Positions 8,545 to 16,995 are shown, counted from the stretch's first letter. The stretch: 64,000 bases of DNA from Lentzea waywayandensis (GCF_900115955.1 NZ_FOYL01000018.1:1-64000); one strand, 5' to 3'. The notes: a model not told the origin generated them from the sequence alone. Numbers and translations are program-made.

Positions 8545-9810
8545 ATGACTGCTGTCTCTGTGCCTACGAGCACCAAGTTCGACCTCGGCCCCGCCCGCGC
8601 ACTGCTGTGCCGTGAGTGCGGAAATGAAACCCCTCTCGCTCCTGAGTACGCCTGTCTCGAGTGTTTCGGGCCGCTGGAAGTGGCCTACGACTTCGGGAAG
8701 ATCCGGCGCGAGGACATCGAGGCCGGCCCCAGGTCGATCTGGCGCTACCGCGGCCTTCTCCCTGTTCCGTCCACTGTGGAACAGCACCCGAACACCGATC
8801 CCGGCGGCACCCGTCTGGTCGAGGCGCACAACCTCGCCAAGGCCCTGGGCGTCCGCAAGATCTGGGTGAAGGATGACACCGGCAACCCCACCCACTCGTT
8901 CAAGGACCGCGTCGTCGGCGTCGCGCTCGCCGCCGCCCGTGAACTCGGCTTCAAGGTGCTGGCCTGCCCGTCCACCGGCAACCTGGCGAACGCCGTCGCC
9001 GCGGCCGCCGCCCGTGCGGGCTGGAAGTCGGTCGTTCTCGTTCCCTCCAATCTCGAGCGCGCCAAGATCCTCATGAGCGCGGTGTACGAAGGCGACCTGA
9101 TCGCCGTCGACGGCAACTACGACGACGTGAACCGCCTCGCCCAGGAGCTCGCCGCGGAGAACGAGGACTGGGCGTTCGTGAACGTCAACGTCCGCCCGTA
9201 CTACGCGGAAGGCTCGAAGACGCTCGGCTACGAGGTCGCCGAACAGCTCGGCTGGCGCCTGCCCGACCAGATCGTCGTGCCGATCGCGTCCGGCTCGCAG
9301 CTCACCAAGGTCGACAAGGCGTTCCGCGAACTCGGCCAGCTCGACCTGGTCGAAGCCACGCCGTACAAGGTCTACGGCGCGCAGGCCACCGGCTGCTCCC
9401 CGATCTCCGCCGCCTTCAAGGCGGGCCACGACGTCATCCGCCCGGTCCGCCCGGACACGATCGCGCGCTCGCTGGCGATCGGCGCCCCGGCCGACGGCCC
9501 GTACGTGCTCGACGCCGTGCGCCGCACCAACGGCGCCATCGACGACGTCACCGACGAAGAGGTCGTCGAGGGCATCAAGCTGCTCGCCCGCACCGAGGGC
9601 ATCTTCGCCGAGACCGCCGGCGGCGTGACCGTCGCGACGGCGAAGAAGCTGTTCGAGTCGGGCCAGCTCGACCCGGACGCCGAGACCGTGCTGCTGATCA
9701 CCGGCGACGGCCTCAAGACCCTCGACGCGCTCGGCGACACGATCGGCCCGCGCGCGACGGTCCCGCCGTCCGCCGAGGCCGTCATCAAGGCACTGGGTTC
9801 ACCTCGTTAG
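8545..9810 (+). CDS. thrC: Threonine synthase
   Basis: 421 aa. Converts O-phosphohomoserine to threonine using pyridoxal phosphate. The PLP lysine is in NPTHSFKDR (Lys about 120), with the phosphate-binding STGNLANAV loop and PIASGSQL. The N-terminus carries a CRECG ... CLECFGPLEV zinc-ribbon-like segment common in actinobacterial and archaeal enzymes. ATG 8545 was preferred over 8527, because the latter lies inside the riboswitch P1 helix and has no ribosome-binding site. A GC-rich terminator follows. It stands alone here, away from thrB and hom. Confidence 0.96.
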   Translation: MTAVSVPTSTKFDLGPARALLCRECGNETPLAPEYACLECFGPLEVAYDFGKIRREDIEAGPRSIWRYRGLLPVPSTVEQHPNTDPGGTRLVEAHNLAKALGVRKIWVKDDTGNPTHSFKDRVVGVALAAARELGFKVLACPSTGNLANAVAAAAARAGWKSVVLVPSNLERAKILMSAVYEGDLIAVDGNYDDVNRLAQELAAENEDWAFVNVNVRPYYAEGSKTLGYEVAEQLGWRLPDQIVVPIASGSQLTKVDKAFRELGQLDLVEATPYKVYGAQATGCSPISAAFKAGHDVIRPVRPDTIARSLAIGAPADGPYVLDAVRRTNGAIDDVTDEEVVEGIKLLARTEGIFAETAGGVTVATAKKLFESGQLDPDAETVLLITGDGLKTLDALGDTIGPRATVPPSAEAVIKALGSPR

Positions 9811-9821
9811 TCACCTCCCTC

Positions 9822-9853
9822 CGGTTCGGGGACGCGCGTGCGTCCCCGAACCG
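9822..9853 (+). terminator. thrC terminator
   Basis: CGGTTCGGGGAC (9822-9833) pairs perfectly with GTCCCCGAACCG (9842-9853) around an 8-base loop, 11 bases after the thrC stop. Strong GC hairpin without a T-run. Confidence 0.8.
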
Positions 9854-9891
9854 CGTTGTGCGTGATCGTCGGCTCCTGCCATATTCCGGGC

Positions 9892-10395
9892 GTGGACCTG
9901 TGCCCAAGCTGCTCCGCGCCGCTGACCGGCCGGACCCTCCGCCAAGCCTCGCCTGAGGACCCGCTTCGCGCGCGCCGCAAGGACATTCGTGAGCTTCGGC
10001 GATGCGGAAACTGCTGTCACGTTGCCTGGCGACACGAAGGCGGCACGGGTCCGTGGTCCGATGGCGGATCGCTTCCCGAGCACGACTACCTGTTCGCGAC
10101 GCTACGACCACTGCCTGAGCCGTGGGCGGTGATCGCTGACAAGGACACCAGGGTTGCTCTGGAAGAGCAGTTGCGTACCGAGGTCGCGAACGGACACCCG
10201 TTGTTCGGCAAGACGATCATCGCGATCGCTCGCTGCGATGCCTGCGACGAGGTGGTGTTCGGTGTCGAGGAGGACCCGGCGTGGTTCGCTCAGGTCCACC
10301 TCACGTGGGGATCGGCTCCCGACCGCCCTCCGTGGCCCGACAGCAGACGCCTTTCCCTGCCGTTGGCCGACAGTCTTCTCGGCCACCATCACTGA
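9892..10395 (+). CDS. Uncharacterised zinc-ribbon-like protein
   Basis: 167 aa from GTG 9892, chosen because earlier in-frame GTGs fall in the thrC terminator; the ribosome-binding site is poor. It has cysteine pairs CPSC at the N-terminus, CGNC about 40 residues later and a third pair in RCDACDEV, suggesting zinc binding. The middle region (EHDYLFATLRPLPEPWAVI) looks like a compact soluble domain. No recognisable family. It ends 10 bases before the stop of the convergent 151-residue hypothetical gene. Confidence 0.6.
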   Translation: MDLCPSCSAPLTGRTLRQASPEDPLRARRKDIRELRRCGNCCHVAWRHEGGTGPWSDGGSLPEHDYLFATLRPLPEPWAVIADKDTRVALEEQLRTEVANGHPLFGKTIIAIARCDACDEVVFGVEEDPAWFAQVHLTWGSAPDRPPWPDSRRLSLPLADSLLGHHH

Positions 10396-13145
10396 ACGCG
10401 CCGGCTCACAGGGAGATCGCGTCCGTCTTGAGCCAGCCCGTGCGCGGGAAGCGTTGCAGGCCGTCCACGACGTGTGGCCCGACCGGTTCCACGTTCGCGC
10501 GCCACGCCACGATCCGTTGCGGCCACGGGGCTTCCGCCTTGAGCGCGTTGTAGTGGTAGTCGTGCCAGACGTCCGGCGCGATCCGCAGACCGTCGTCGAA
10601 CACGTGCTCCGCGGCGAGGTCGTACGCCTCCTCCGGAGTCGCGGCCTTCGTCGGCGGCAGCACATGTGTGGTCGTCGCCCGGTACGTGACGGCGCGTGTG
10701 TCGTCTTCGAGCGTTTCGCAGACGTAGTAACCGAAATCGGGTTTGAGCTCGTCGTGCGGCCACGGCGTCGCCGAGTAGTTCGTCTGCCACAGCGCCCATG
10801 CGAGCCCTTGCGTGCCACCGGGAATCGGGTAGCGCGCGTTGAACAACCTGACCCAGACCATCTCTTCTCCTTCGTACGATTCGGTTTCCCGGCAAGACCG
10901 CCAGGTCTCCGTCCTTGTCCGTGCGCAACACCAACGCGCCTCCCGTCCGCAACACGTCGATGACGTGCGGACTCGGGTGCCCGTACCTGTTGCCCGTGCC
11001 GACGCTCACCAGCGCCACTCGCGGCCGCACCGCCTTGAGGAACGCGGGCAGCGAGTACCGCGAACCGTGGTGTGGCACCTTGAGCACCTCGGCGTTCAGG
11101 TCCCGCTCCCCCAGCAACGCCGCCTGGCCGGCCAGTTCGACGTCACCGGTGAGCAACACCCGGCCTGCCCTCGTGTGCGCCTTGAGCACGAGCGAGTAGT
11201 CGTTCACCGTCGTGTTCTCGTCCTGGGCGACCGGCGGCCGCCTCGGTCCCAGCACCTCCAACTCCAGTCCGGGCAGGGCGAACCGCTCGCCCGCCTTCGG
11301 CTCCACCACCCGCACGTGCTGAGCGCGGGCTCGTTCGCCGACCTCCCTCCACGCCCACGCGGGCTCCTTGAGCGGCCCGACCGCGACCGCTCCCACCGCA
11401 CGTCCGGTGAGCACGGCGTCGAGACCGCCGATGTGATCCGCGTGCAGGTGCGTCAACACCACCAGCGGGATCTTCTTGATTCCCAACGTCTTCAGGCACC
11501 GATCGGCGGCGCCGGGATCGGGCCCGGTGTCGACCACGACCGCCGTGTCCGCCGTGTCGGTGGCCAGGACCAGCGCATCGCCCTGCCCCACGTCGCAGCT
11601 GACGACCTTCCACCCGTCGGGTGGCCAGACCGGCGCCACGACTCTCACCGGCACCAGCACCACGAACACGCCGACGAGCACCGCGACGACCAACGTCCGC
11701 GTCTTCTTGAACCGCAGCAACAACACGACCGCGGCCGTGACGGCGGCCAGCGCGATCGCCCCGGCCCAGCCGTCCGGCCAGCCGACCGCCGCACCGGGCA
11801 CGGACGCCGCCTGCCGTCCGACCTGGATCAGCCAGGTCACCGCGGGCCCGGCCACGTGGGTGATGACCTCGGCCGCGCGGGGCGAGAGCGGGGCGATGGC
11901 CGCCGCCATCACACCCAGCACCGTCGCCGGCGCGACCACCGGCCCGGCGACCAGGTTGGCCACCACCGACACCAGGCTCACCTGCCCGGACAGCCCCGCC
12001 ACCAAAGGAGCCGTGGCAAGGCTCGCGGCCATCGGCACGACAATCGCTTCGGCCAGCCCGTTCGGCACGCCACGCCGTTTGAGCGCCCGCGCCCACCTCG
12101 GCGCGACGAGTACCAACGCCGCCGTCGCCACCACGGACAACGCGAACCCGGGATCACCACCCAGCGCCGGATCGTGAAGCACCAGAACGAACACCGCCGT
12201 CGCGAGGCTCGGCACCGCGGACCGCTGCCGTCCCAGCACCAACGCCAGCAACGCGACGGCACCCATGACCGCGGCCCGGAGGACGCTCGGCTCCGGCCCG
12301 GCCAGGATCACGAACCCGACCAGCGCGGCCATGGCGGCCAAAGCCGCCGGACGTGGACCGAGCCGCCTGGTCAGGAGATAGACCGCGCCGCACACGATGG
12401 CCAGGTTCGCGCCGCTCACGGCGAGCAGGTGGGAGAGGCCCGCTGTGCGGAACTCGTCCACGATGCGCGGCACCATCTGCTCGGTGTCGCCCACCACGAG
12501 CGCCGGCAGAAGTCCGGCTTCCTCGTCGTCGAGCACTGTGCTGGCCTGCCGCAGGCCGTCACGGAGTTCGTCGGCCCACGTCTGCCAGACCGGCGGCGGT
12601 CGTGGGTTGCCCGGCGGACCTCGTACCCGCAGCAACGCCGACGCGAGGTCGCCGCCTCTCGGTGGGGCGAGCGTGCCTTTGACCGTGACCTTCTGGCCCG
12701 GCAACAGATCCCGCCACTTGGCCGCCGGGGCCAGCAGGACCAGCTGGGCGCCGTTCGCCGTCGCTCTGATCACGACGTTCTCCACGCCTGCCTGGGTTCC
12801 GCCGAAACCCGCGGCTCGGATTCCCTTCGGTCTGGTGGTGAGCTCGACGGTGAGGGTGGTGCTGCGGCCTTCGTTGGCGGCCAGGCGGAGTGGGTGGGAC
12901 TCGGCTCGCAGAACGTGGCCGCCTACCCAGGCTGCCGCCAGCGGGCCGGAGATCAGGAGGGCTATCGCGCACGTCTTGGTCCACCACGCTCTTCGCCAGG
13001 CGGCGAGGCCGATGGCTCCTGCTGCCAGGCCGGTGATCGCCGCTGCCTGCCAGCTCAGGAAGAGGCCGGCCACGGCTGTGGTCCACACCGCGGCGGCCGC
13101 CGGGACCAGGCGGTAGTCGTGGGCTATCGAGTGCTTGCGAGACAC
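10389..13145 (-). CDS. comEC: ComEC/Rec2-type DNA uptake channel protein
   Basis: 918 aa from GTG 13145. N-terminal membrane helices and an OB-like segment, the competence domain (LSHLLAVSGANLAIV), more helices, then a metallo-beta-lactamase-like domain with SCDVGQGDA, THLHADHIGGLD and PHHGS. ComEC imports single-stranded DNA in transformation. The recognisable protein ends near LAVLPGNRIV (about 10880); the last 155 residues are arginine-rich, lie in a different frame over the 10406-10861 gene and look non-coding. Either the native stop has been lost by frameshift/sequence error or the protein has a long random extension. Partner comEA lies upstream after an 808-bp gap. Confidence 0.88.
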   Translation of the reverse strand: MSRKHSIAHDYRLVPAAAAVWTTAVAGLFLSWQAAAITGLAAGAIGLAAWRRAWWTKTCAIALLISGPLAAAWVGGHVLRAESHPLRLAANEGRSTTLTVELTTRPKGIRAAGFGGTQAGVENVVIRATANGAQLVLLAPAAKWRDLLPGQKVTVKGTLAPPRGGDLASALLRVRGPPGNPRPPPVWQTWADELRDGLRQASTVLDDEEAGLLPALVVGDTEQMVPRIVDEFRTAGLSHLLAVSGANLAIVCGAVYLLTRRLGPRPAALAAMAALVGFVILAGPEPSVLRAAVMGAVALLALVLGRQRSAVPSLATAVFVLVLHDPALGGDPGFALSVVATAALVLVAPRWARALKRRGVPNGLAEAIVVPMAASLATAPLVAGLSGQVSLVSVVANLVAGPVVAPATVLGVMAAAIAPLSPRAAEVITHVAGPAVTWLIQVGRQAASVPGAAVGWPDGWAGAIALAAVTAAVVLLLRFKKTRTLVVAVLVGVFVVLVPVRVVAPVWPPDGWKVVSCDVGQGDALVLATDTADTAVVVDTGPDPGAADRCLKTLGIKKIPLVVLTHLHADHIGGLDAVLTGRAVGAVAVGPLKEPAWAWREVGERARAQHVRVVEPKAGERFALPGLELEVLGPRRPPVAQDENTTVNDYSLVLKAHTRAGRVLLTGDVELAGQAALLGERDLNAEVLKVPHHGSRYSLPAFLKAVRPRVALVSVGTGNRYGHPSPHVIDVLRTGGALVLRTDKDGDLAVLPGNRIVRRRRDGLGQVVQRALPDSRWHARARMGAVADELLGDAVAARRAQTRFRLLRLRNARRRHTRRHVPGDDHTCAAADEGRDSGGGVRPRRGARVRRRSADRAGRLARLPLQRAQGGSPVAATDRGVARERGTGRATRRGRPATLPAHGLAQDGRDLPVSRRVQ
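10406..10861 (-). CDS. Uncharacterised protein overlapping the comEC 3' end
   Basis: 151 aa. Composition is that of a real soluble protein (many Trp, Tyr, Asn: YSATPWPHDELKPDFGYYV, APDVWHDYHYNAL), and the ATG at 10861 has AAGGAGAAG directly upstream, an excellent ribosome-binding site. No family recognised. It lies wholly inside the extended comEC frame, in another reading frame on the same strand, which argues that the comEC tail there is not native. Confidence 0.65.
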   Translation of the reverse strand: MVWVRLFNARYPIPGGTQGLAWALWQTNYSATPWPHDELKPDFGYYVCETLEDDTRAVTYRATTTHVLPPTKAATPEEAYDLAAEHVFDDGLRIAPDVWHDYHYNALKAEAPWPQRIVAWRANVEPVGPHVVDGLQRFPRTGWLKTDAISL

Positions 13146-13953
13146 CGGGGCCTCCCCTGGCGGGTGGGAGGTCTCGGCTCAGGGCTGGGGCTGCCTTGGC
13201 GGGGTTGCGGGAGCGTCGGAGGGCCTGGCCGTGAGTGGCGCGGGAGAGCTTGCGGCTGGATCTGGGGGCGTCGGGATGTGGGGTGGTGCCAGGCGGTGTC
13301 GATGCGTGAGTGGCGGGTGATGCGGACCGAGGGCATGGCTGACTCCGATCGGTGAGTTGGGGCGGGTGCCATGGGGCCGCTGCCCGGGGACGAGTGCGGA
13401 CCGGCGGCCGATCCGGGTGGGGAATCACGGCGCGGGCGGGCGGGCCCTGCTGGTTTTCGTTGGGCTGGCAGGCGAGTTCCAGGGCCGCGGCACGTTGCCG
13501 GGGAGAAGGTCTGCGGCCGGAGGAACGGATCGGGCGGCAGGGCGTGGGCACGCGGTTGATTTCGCAGGGCCGGCAAACAGATTCAGGGGTGCACGGTTGC
13601 CGCGCACAGGCGGCAAGGTCGCTGGTGGAGAGCCGCTGGGCTGGGGAGCGGAGCGGGTGGCGCCGGGCGCGGTGGTACGGGTGGGGGCGCTGGGCTGGCG
13701 AACGGAGCGGGTGTCGCCAGGCGCGGTGGTGCGGGTGGAGGCGCTGGGAAGGCTTCGGTCAGCAGGTGGCGGAGGGCTGTCGTCAGTGGGCGGGATCGGC
13801 GGCGGGGTGGGGTTGGGGAGCGGTGGACTGGGAAGGCGACGGCCAGCCGGCGGACGGGGTGGTTGTGGTCGGCTGGGAGGAGTGACGGGCTCGTCAGGTG
13901 GCGGTACTGGGCCCTGGCGCGGTGGTAGAGGGCCAGGGCTTTGGCGGCGAGGG
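13146..13953. other. 808-bp low-complexity spacer between comEA and comEC
   Basis: In relatives comEA and comEC are adjacent. Here they are separated by a G-rich (plus strand) stretch with open frames in several phases on both strands, mostly proline/alanine/arginine-rich when read on the comEA strand. A tandem repeat lies at 13635-13742. One minus-strand frame starts within the comEA stop codon and is listed separately; the rest shows no convincing gene. Confidence 0.5.
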
Positions 13954-13957
13954 TCAT
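13583..13957 (-). CDS. Possible Pro/Ala-rich small protein coupled to comEA
   Basis: 124 aa if translated. The ATG at 13957 overlaps the comEA stop (ATGA), a typical coupling signal. The first half (MTLAAKALALYHRARAQYRH and onward) has high third-position GC like real genes here; the second half is a proline/alanine repeat (PAPP, PAPFASPAP, PAPLPSPA) encoded by the 54-bp tandem repeat. No family recognised; could equally be chance in GC-rich DNA. Confidence 0.3.
   Translation of the reverse strand: MTLAAKALALYHRARAQYRHLTSPSLLPADHNHPVRRLAVAFPVHRSPTPPRRRSRPLTTALRHLLTEAFPAPPPAPPRLATPAPFASPAPPPVPPRPAPPAPLPSPAALHQRPCRLCAATVHP
13635..13742. repeat. 54-bp tandem repeat, two full copies
   Basis: Units 13635-13688 and 13689-13742 both begin GCTGGGCTGG and carry the shared core GGAGCGGGTG ... 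GGCGCGGTGGT .. CGGGTGG; a third copy begins GCTGGGAAGG at 13743 and decays. The 54-bp period (18 codons) keeps any reading frame through it open. Confidence 0.75.
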
Positions 13958-14652
13958 GTGTGGACCAGTTCGGCCAGCCTGGCCAGCTTCGAGTCGCCGA
14001 TGCCTTCTACGTCGCGGAGTTGGTCGACCGAGGCGAAGGGGCCTTTGCGGGTGCGGTGGTCGACGATGCGCTGAGCCGTCACCGGGCCCACGCCGGGGAG
14101 GGTGTCGAGTTCGGTCGCCGTGGCGGAGTTCAGGTTCAGCTTCGGCTGGGACGCGCCGGCCTGTGCCGCACCGCCCTGGGGCGGGGGTGGGATACCCACC
14201 GCTATCTGTTCGCCGTCGGTGAGTTTGCGGGCCAGGTTCAGGTCGTGGAGGTCGGTGCCCGGTTTCATGCCTCCGGCCAGGCGGATGGCGTCGGCCACCC
14301 GTGCGCCCGACGGTGCGGTGATCAGGCCTGGGGTGGCCACCTCACCGATCACGTTCACGACGAGTTCGGGGGCCGGGGCCGAGGTGCTCACCAGTGCCAG
14401 GTCCGGGGCGGGCTCGGCGGCAGGGCTCTGCCACCAGCTGCCCAGGCCTATCACCGCGCACGCCATGGCCACGCCCACAGCGAGCAGGCCTCGGCGTGGG
14501 AGGCGCGGCAGGCGGAAGCGGTGGCGAGGCGGGCCGTGTTCGTCCGAGTCCTCTGATCGTGCGTAGACCAGGGTCGGGTCGGCTCTCACCTTGTCGGCCA
14601 GGGCGGCGAGGCGTTCGGTCGGGAGGGTGTCCTGGTGGGAGCGGGGGAACAT
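13954..14652 (-). CDS. comEA: ComEA-type competence DNA-binding protein
   Basis: 232 aa. Cytoplasmic N-terminus, one membrane helix (GLLAVGVAMACAVIGLGSWW, about 54-74), a SLBB-like domain (VVNVIGEVATPGLITAPSG), then the C-terminal helix-hairpin-helix pair (LNLNSATATELDTLPGVGP and VEGIGDSKLARL). It captures double-stranded DNA outside the membrane and hands it to ComEC. The 87 bases upstream separate it from degV on the same strand. Confidence 0.93.
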   Translation of the reverse strand: MFPRSHQDTLPTERLAALADKVRADPTLVYARSEDSDEHGPPRHRFRLPRLPRRGLLAVGVAMACAVIGLGSWWQSPAAEPAPDLALVSTSAPAPELVVNVIGEVATPGLITAPSGARVADAIRLAGGMKPGTDLHDLNLARKLTDGEQIAVGIPPPPQGGAAQAGASQPKLNLNSATATELDTLPGVGPVTAQRIVDHRTRKGPFASVDQLRDVEGIGDSKLARLAELVHT

Positions 14653-14739
14653 GCGAGCGACGTTACGGAGCGGGGTGGGCGGGGAGGTGGGGTTGGCTCC
14701 GGGGCTGTGGATTACTCGCGGGTTGTGGACAGGTCGCGA

Positions 14740-15633
14740 TCACTCGGGCCGCGAAGACGCGGAATTGTCGGGGGTCTGTGGGAGACTGTCCGGCCCTCCC
14801 GGCAGCACCACGACGCCCAGCACGCCTGGGCCCGTGTGCGCGCCGATCACCGCGCCCACCTCCGAGATCACGCATCCCGTCGAGCCGGGCAGCCGTTCGT
14901 CCAGCCGGGTCGCCAGTTCCGCGGCGCGTTCGGGAGCGGCCAGGTGGTGCACGGCCAGTCCGACCGGGCCGTCACCCGCCGCTGCCGCCGCCAGGTCGAC
15001 CAGACGGCCCACGGCACGGCTGATCGTGCGCACCTTCTCCAGCGGCACGATCCGGCCGTCGTCCATGTGCAGCAACGGTTTCACGGCCAGCGCGGTCCCC
15101 ACCAGCGCCGCCGCCGTGCCGATCCGGCCGCCTCGGCGCAGGTGCTCCAGCGTCTCGAGGCAGAAGAACATCCGGGTCTGGGAAGCGGCCGAGGAAGCGG
15201 CGTCCTCCACCTCGGCGGGCGAACGTCCAGCCGCTATGGCCGCGCACGCGCGCAACACCGAAAACCCGAGTCCCATGCCCGTCGACCGCGAGTCGACGAC
15301 GCGAATCCGGGAGGAATCGACCTCCTCGGCCGCCAGCCGTGCGGCCTCCCACGTCCCGGACAGCTCGCGAGAGAGATGCACGGACACGACCGCATCGGAG
15401 GACGACAAAACCTCGCGGTAGACGGCGGCCACCTCGCCAGGCGTGGGACGCGACGTGGTCACCCGGCGGTGCTCGGCGAGGGCGGCGGCCAGTTCGAAGG
15501 GACCGAAGTCGACGCCGTCGAGGCGTCCGGCACCGTCCACCGCCACGTGCAGCGGCACGACAGTGATCGCATGGCGCTTCGCGAACCCCTCAGGCAGGTA
15601 TGCCGTCGAGTCGGTGACGATGGAGATGCGCAC
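14740..15633 (-). CDS. DegV family fatty-acid-binding protein
   Basis: 297 aa from GTG 15633 (MRISIVTDSTAYLPEG), although the frame is open far upstream through the next gene. DegV features: TDST near the N-terminus, the TTSRPTPGEV ligand-loop motif, DSRSTGMG, and the LRRGGRIG helix. DegV proteins bind a fatty acid; in Gram-positives they can feed fatty-acid kinase systems. The order degV-octT-gpgP-rsfS matches mycobacteria. The upstream gene stops 20 bases before this start. Confidence 0.9.
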   Translation of the reverse strand: MRISIVTDSTAYLPEGFAKRHAITVVPLHVAVDGAGRLDGVDFGPFELAAALAEHRRVTTSRPTPGEVAAVYREVLSSSDAVVSVHLSRELSGTWEAARLAAEEVDSSRIRVVDSRSTGMGLGFSVLRACAAIAAGRSPAEVEDAASSAASQTRMFFCLETLEHLRRGGRIGTAAALVGTALAVKPLLHMDDGRIVPLEKVRTISRAVGRLVDLAAAAAGDGPVGLAVHHLAAPERAAELATRLDERLPGSTGCVISEVGAVIGAHTGPGVLGVVVLPGGPDSLPQTPDNSASSRPE

Positions 15634-15653
15634 GAGCGACGAGCCTACGGGGC

Positions 15654-16385
15654 TCACTCCTCCGAGGGCCTCAACGCCACGGGCGAGATGGTGTCCAACG
15701 AAGAGATCAACTCCGCCATCGCCTTGCCCACCAGCTCGTGCCCCTCCCAGCCCCAGTGCATCCCGTCCGGATTTCCGGCACCGGACCGCACGTGCTCCCC
15801 GATCACGGCGGGCAGGTTCAGCAACGGCACACCCGCACCCGCGGCCCACCCGCGCACAGCGGCAACCGCAGCCGCGTGCCCCTGATGCGCATACGCGTAC
15901 GTAGCCGCGCGGTGCACCGACGGCACGATCCCGACCGCCGGCATCGTGTACTGAAGATTGCGGACCGACTGGTGCATGTCCCGCAGATAGCGCGCAGTCA
16001 GCGCAGGAGGCAGCGACGCGCGCGTGTAAGGCGCCAACCGCGGCTGCACGGCCTGATAGCCCGCACGCACCCAACGCCGCAGCCAGTCCGGCCGCAGATA
16101 ACGCAGCCCCTCGCGCAGATACGTCGGCAACGGCGAGGGCAGCGTGTCCATGCTGCCCACCGCGAACACCAGCACGTCCGTGCGGGGCAGCAACGACCAG
16201 ATTCGCGGGTCCCCGGTCAACGCCCACCAGGCGTCCCGCGCCGTCCACCCGAACCCGGCCGCCAGCTCCGCCGATCCACCCAGCGCCTCGGCACAGATGT
16301 TGTGCCACAGGCGTGGATGATCAGCGGGCAGCGGCCCGGAAGGCCCGAAGAACGACAGCGAGTCCCCGAGGACGAGCAGTCTCAA
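15654..16385 (-). CDS. octT: SGNH/GDSL hydrolase-fold acyltransferase, OctT-like
   Basis: 243 aa. LVLGDSLSFFG at the N-terminus is block I of GDSL/SGNH enzymes with the catalytic serine; DGMHWGWEGH near the C-terminus gives the Asp-x-x-His. The TTG start overlaps the stop of the phosphatase gene (TTGA). In mycobacteria the gene in this place, next to gpgP, is diglucosylglycerate octanoyltransferase OctT of methylglucose lipopolysaccharide synthesis. The assignment here rests on fold plus synteny, not on a measured similarity. Confidence 0.75.
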   Translation of the reverse strand: MRLLVLGDSLSFFGPSGPLPADHPRLWHNICAEALGGSAELAAGFGWTARDAWWALTGDPRIWSLLPRTDVLVFAVGSMDTLPSPLPTYLREGLRYLRPDWLRRWVRAGYQAVQPRLAPYTRASLPPALTARYLRDMHQSVRNLQYTMPAVGIVPSVHRAATYAYAHQGHAAAVAAVRGWAAGAGVPLLNLPAVIGEHVRSGAGNPDGMHWGWEGHELVGKAMAELISSLDTISPVALRPSEE

Positions 16386-16987
16386 CGCGTGGTGCCCGCG
16401 TTGTACGACGACAGCCGCCACCGGTCGTTGCGGCGGGTGAACACGGTCCAGTGGCAGTTCGAGATGCCGCCGAGCTGCGACCAGTTCGCCACCGGCAGCT
16501 CCAGCAGCCGCCCGGTCAACGCGCTGATCAGGCCACCGTGCGCGCACAGCAGCACGGTCCCGGAGAACTCCGCGTCCACCTCGTTGACCACCTGGATGGC
16601 CCGCTCGGCCACCTCGACGCGCGACTCGCCGTCCGGCGGCGCGAAGGTCGGATCGGTGCGCCACACCGTGACCGCACCCGGCCACTCCCGTTCGACCTCG
16701 ACCACGTTCAGGCCCTGCCACTTGCCCAGGTGGGTCTCGCGCAGCCGTTCGTCGATCCGCAACGGAACGTCCGTCGACGAGGTGAACACCCCGGCGGTGT
16801 TGCGCGCGCGTTGCAGGTCGGAGGCCACGACGATCTCCGGTTCGAACCCGGCGAGCACCGGCACGGCGAACCTGGCCTGGTTCAAGCCGGTCTCGGTGAG
16901 CGCCGAGTCCAGATGACCCTGCAGGCGACCTGTCGCGTTGTAGTCGGTCTCACCGTGCCGCCACAGCACGAGCCGGCTCAGGGCCAT
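16382..16987 (-). CDS. gpgP: Histidine phosphatase, glucosyl-3-phosphoglycerate phosphatase-like
   Basis: 201 aa. The phosphohistidine motif LWRHGETDYN (His about 11) and the second-histidine segment LLCAHGGLISAL place it in the phosphoglycerate-mutase-like phosphatases. Gene order rsfS-gpgP-octT is as in mycobacteria, where GpgP dephosphorylates glucosyl-3-phosphoglycerate. Overlaps octT by four bases and follows rsfS by 8 bases, so the three are almost certainly one operon. The precise substrate is inferred. Confidence 0.85.
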   Translation of the reverse strand: MALSRLVLWRHGETDYNATGRLQGHLDSALTETGLNQARFAVPVLAGFEPEIVVASDLQRARNTAGVFTSSTDVPLRIDERLRETHLGKWQGLNVVEVEREWPGAVTVWRTDPTFAPPDGESRVEVAERAIQVVNEVDAEFSGTVLLCAHGGLISALTGRLLELPVANWSQLGGISNCHWTVFTRRNDRWRLSSYNAGTTR

Positions 16988-16995
16988 CAGCTACC

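Noticed and set aside
10839-13355. Long plus-strand frame opposite comEC
   Set aside because: Shadow of comEC with Arg/Gln/His-rich composition.
13357-14556. 399-codon plus-strand frame across comEA and its spacer
   Set aside because: Gly/Arg-rich and antisense to a clear comEA; repeats keep it open.
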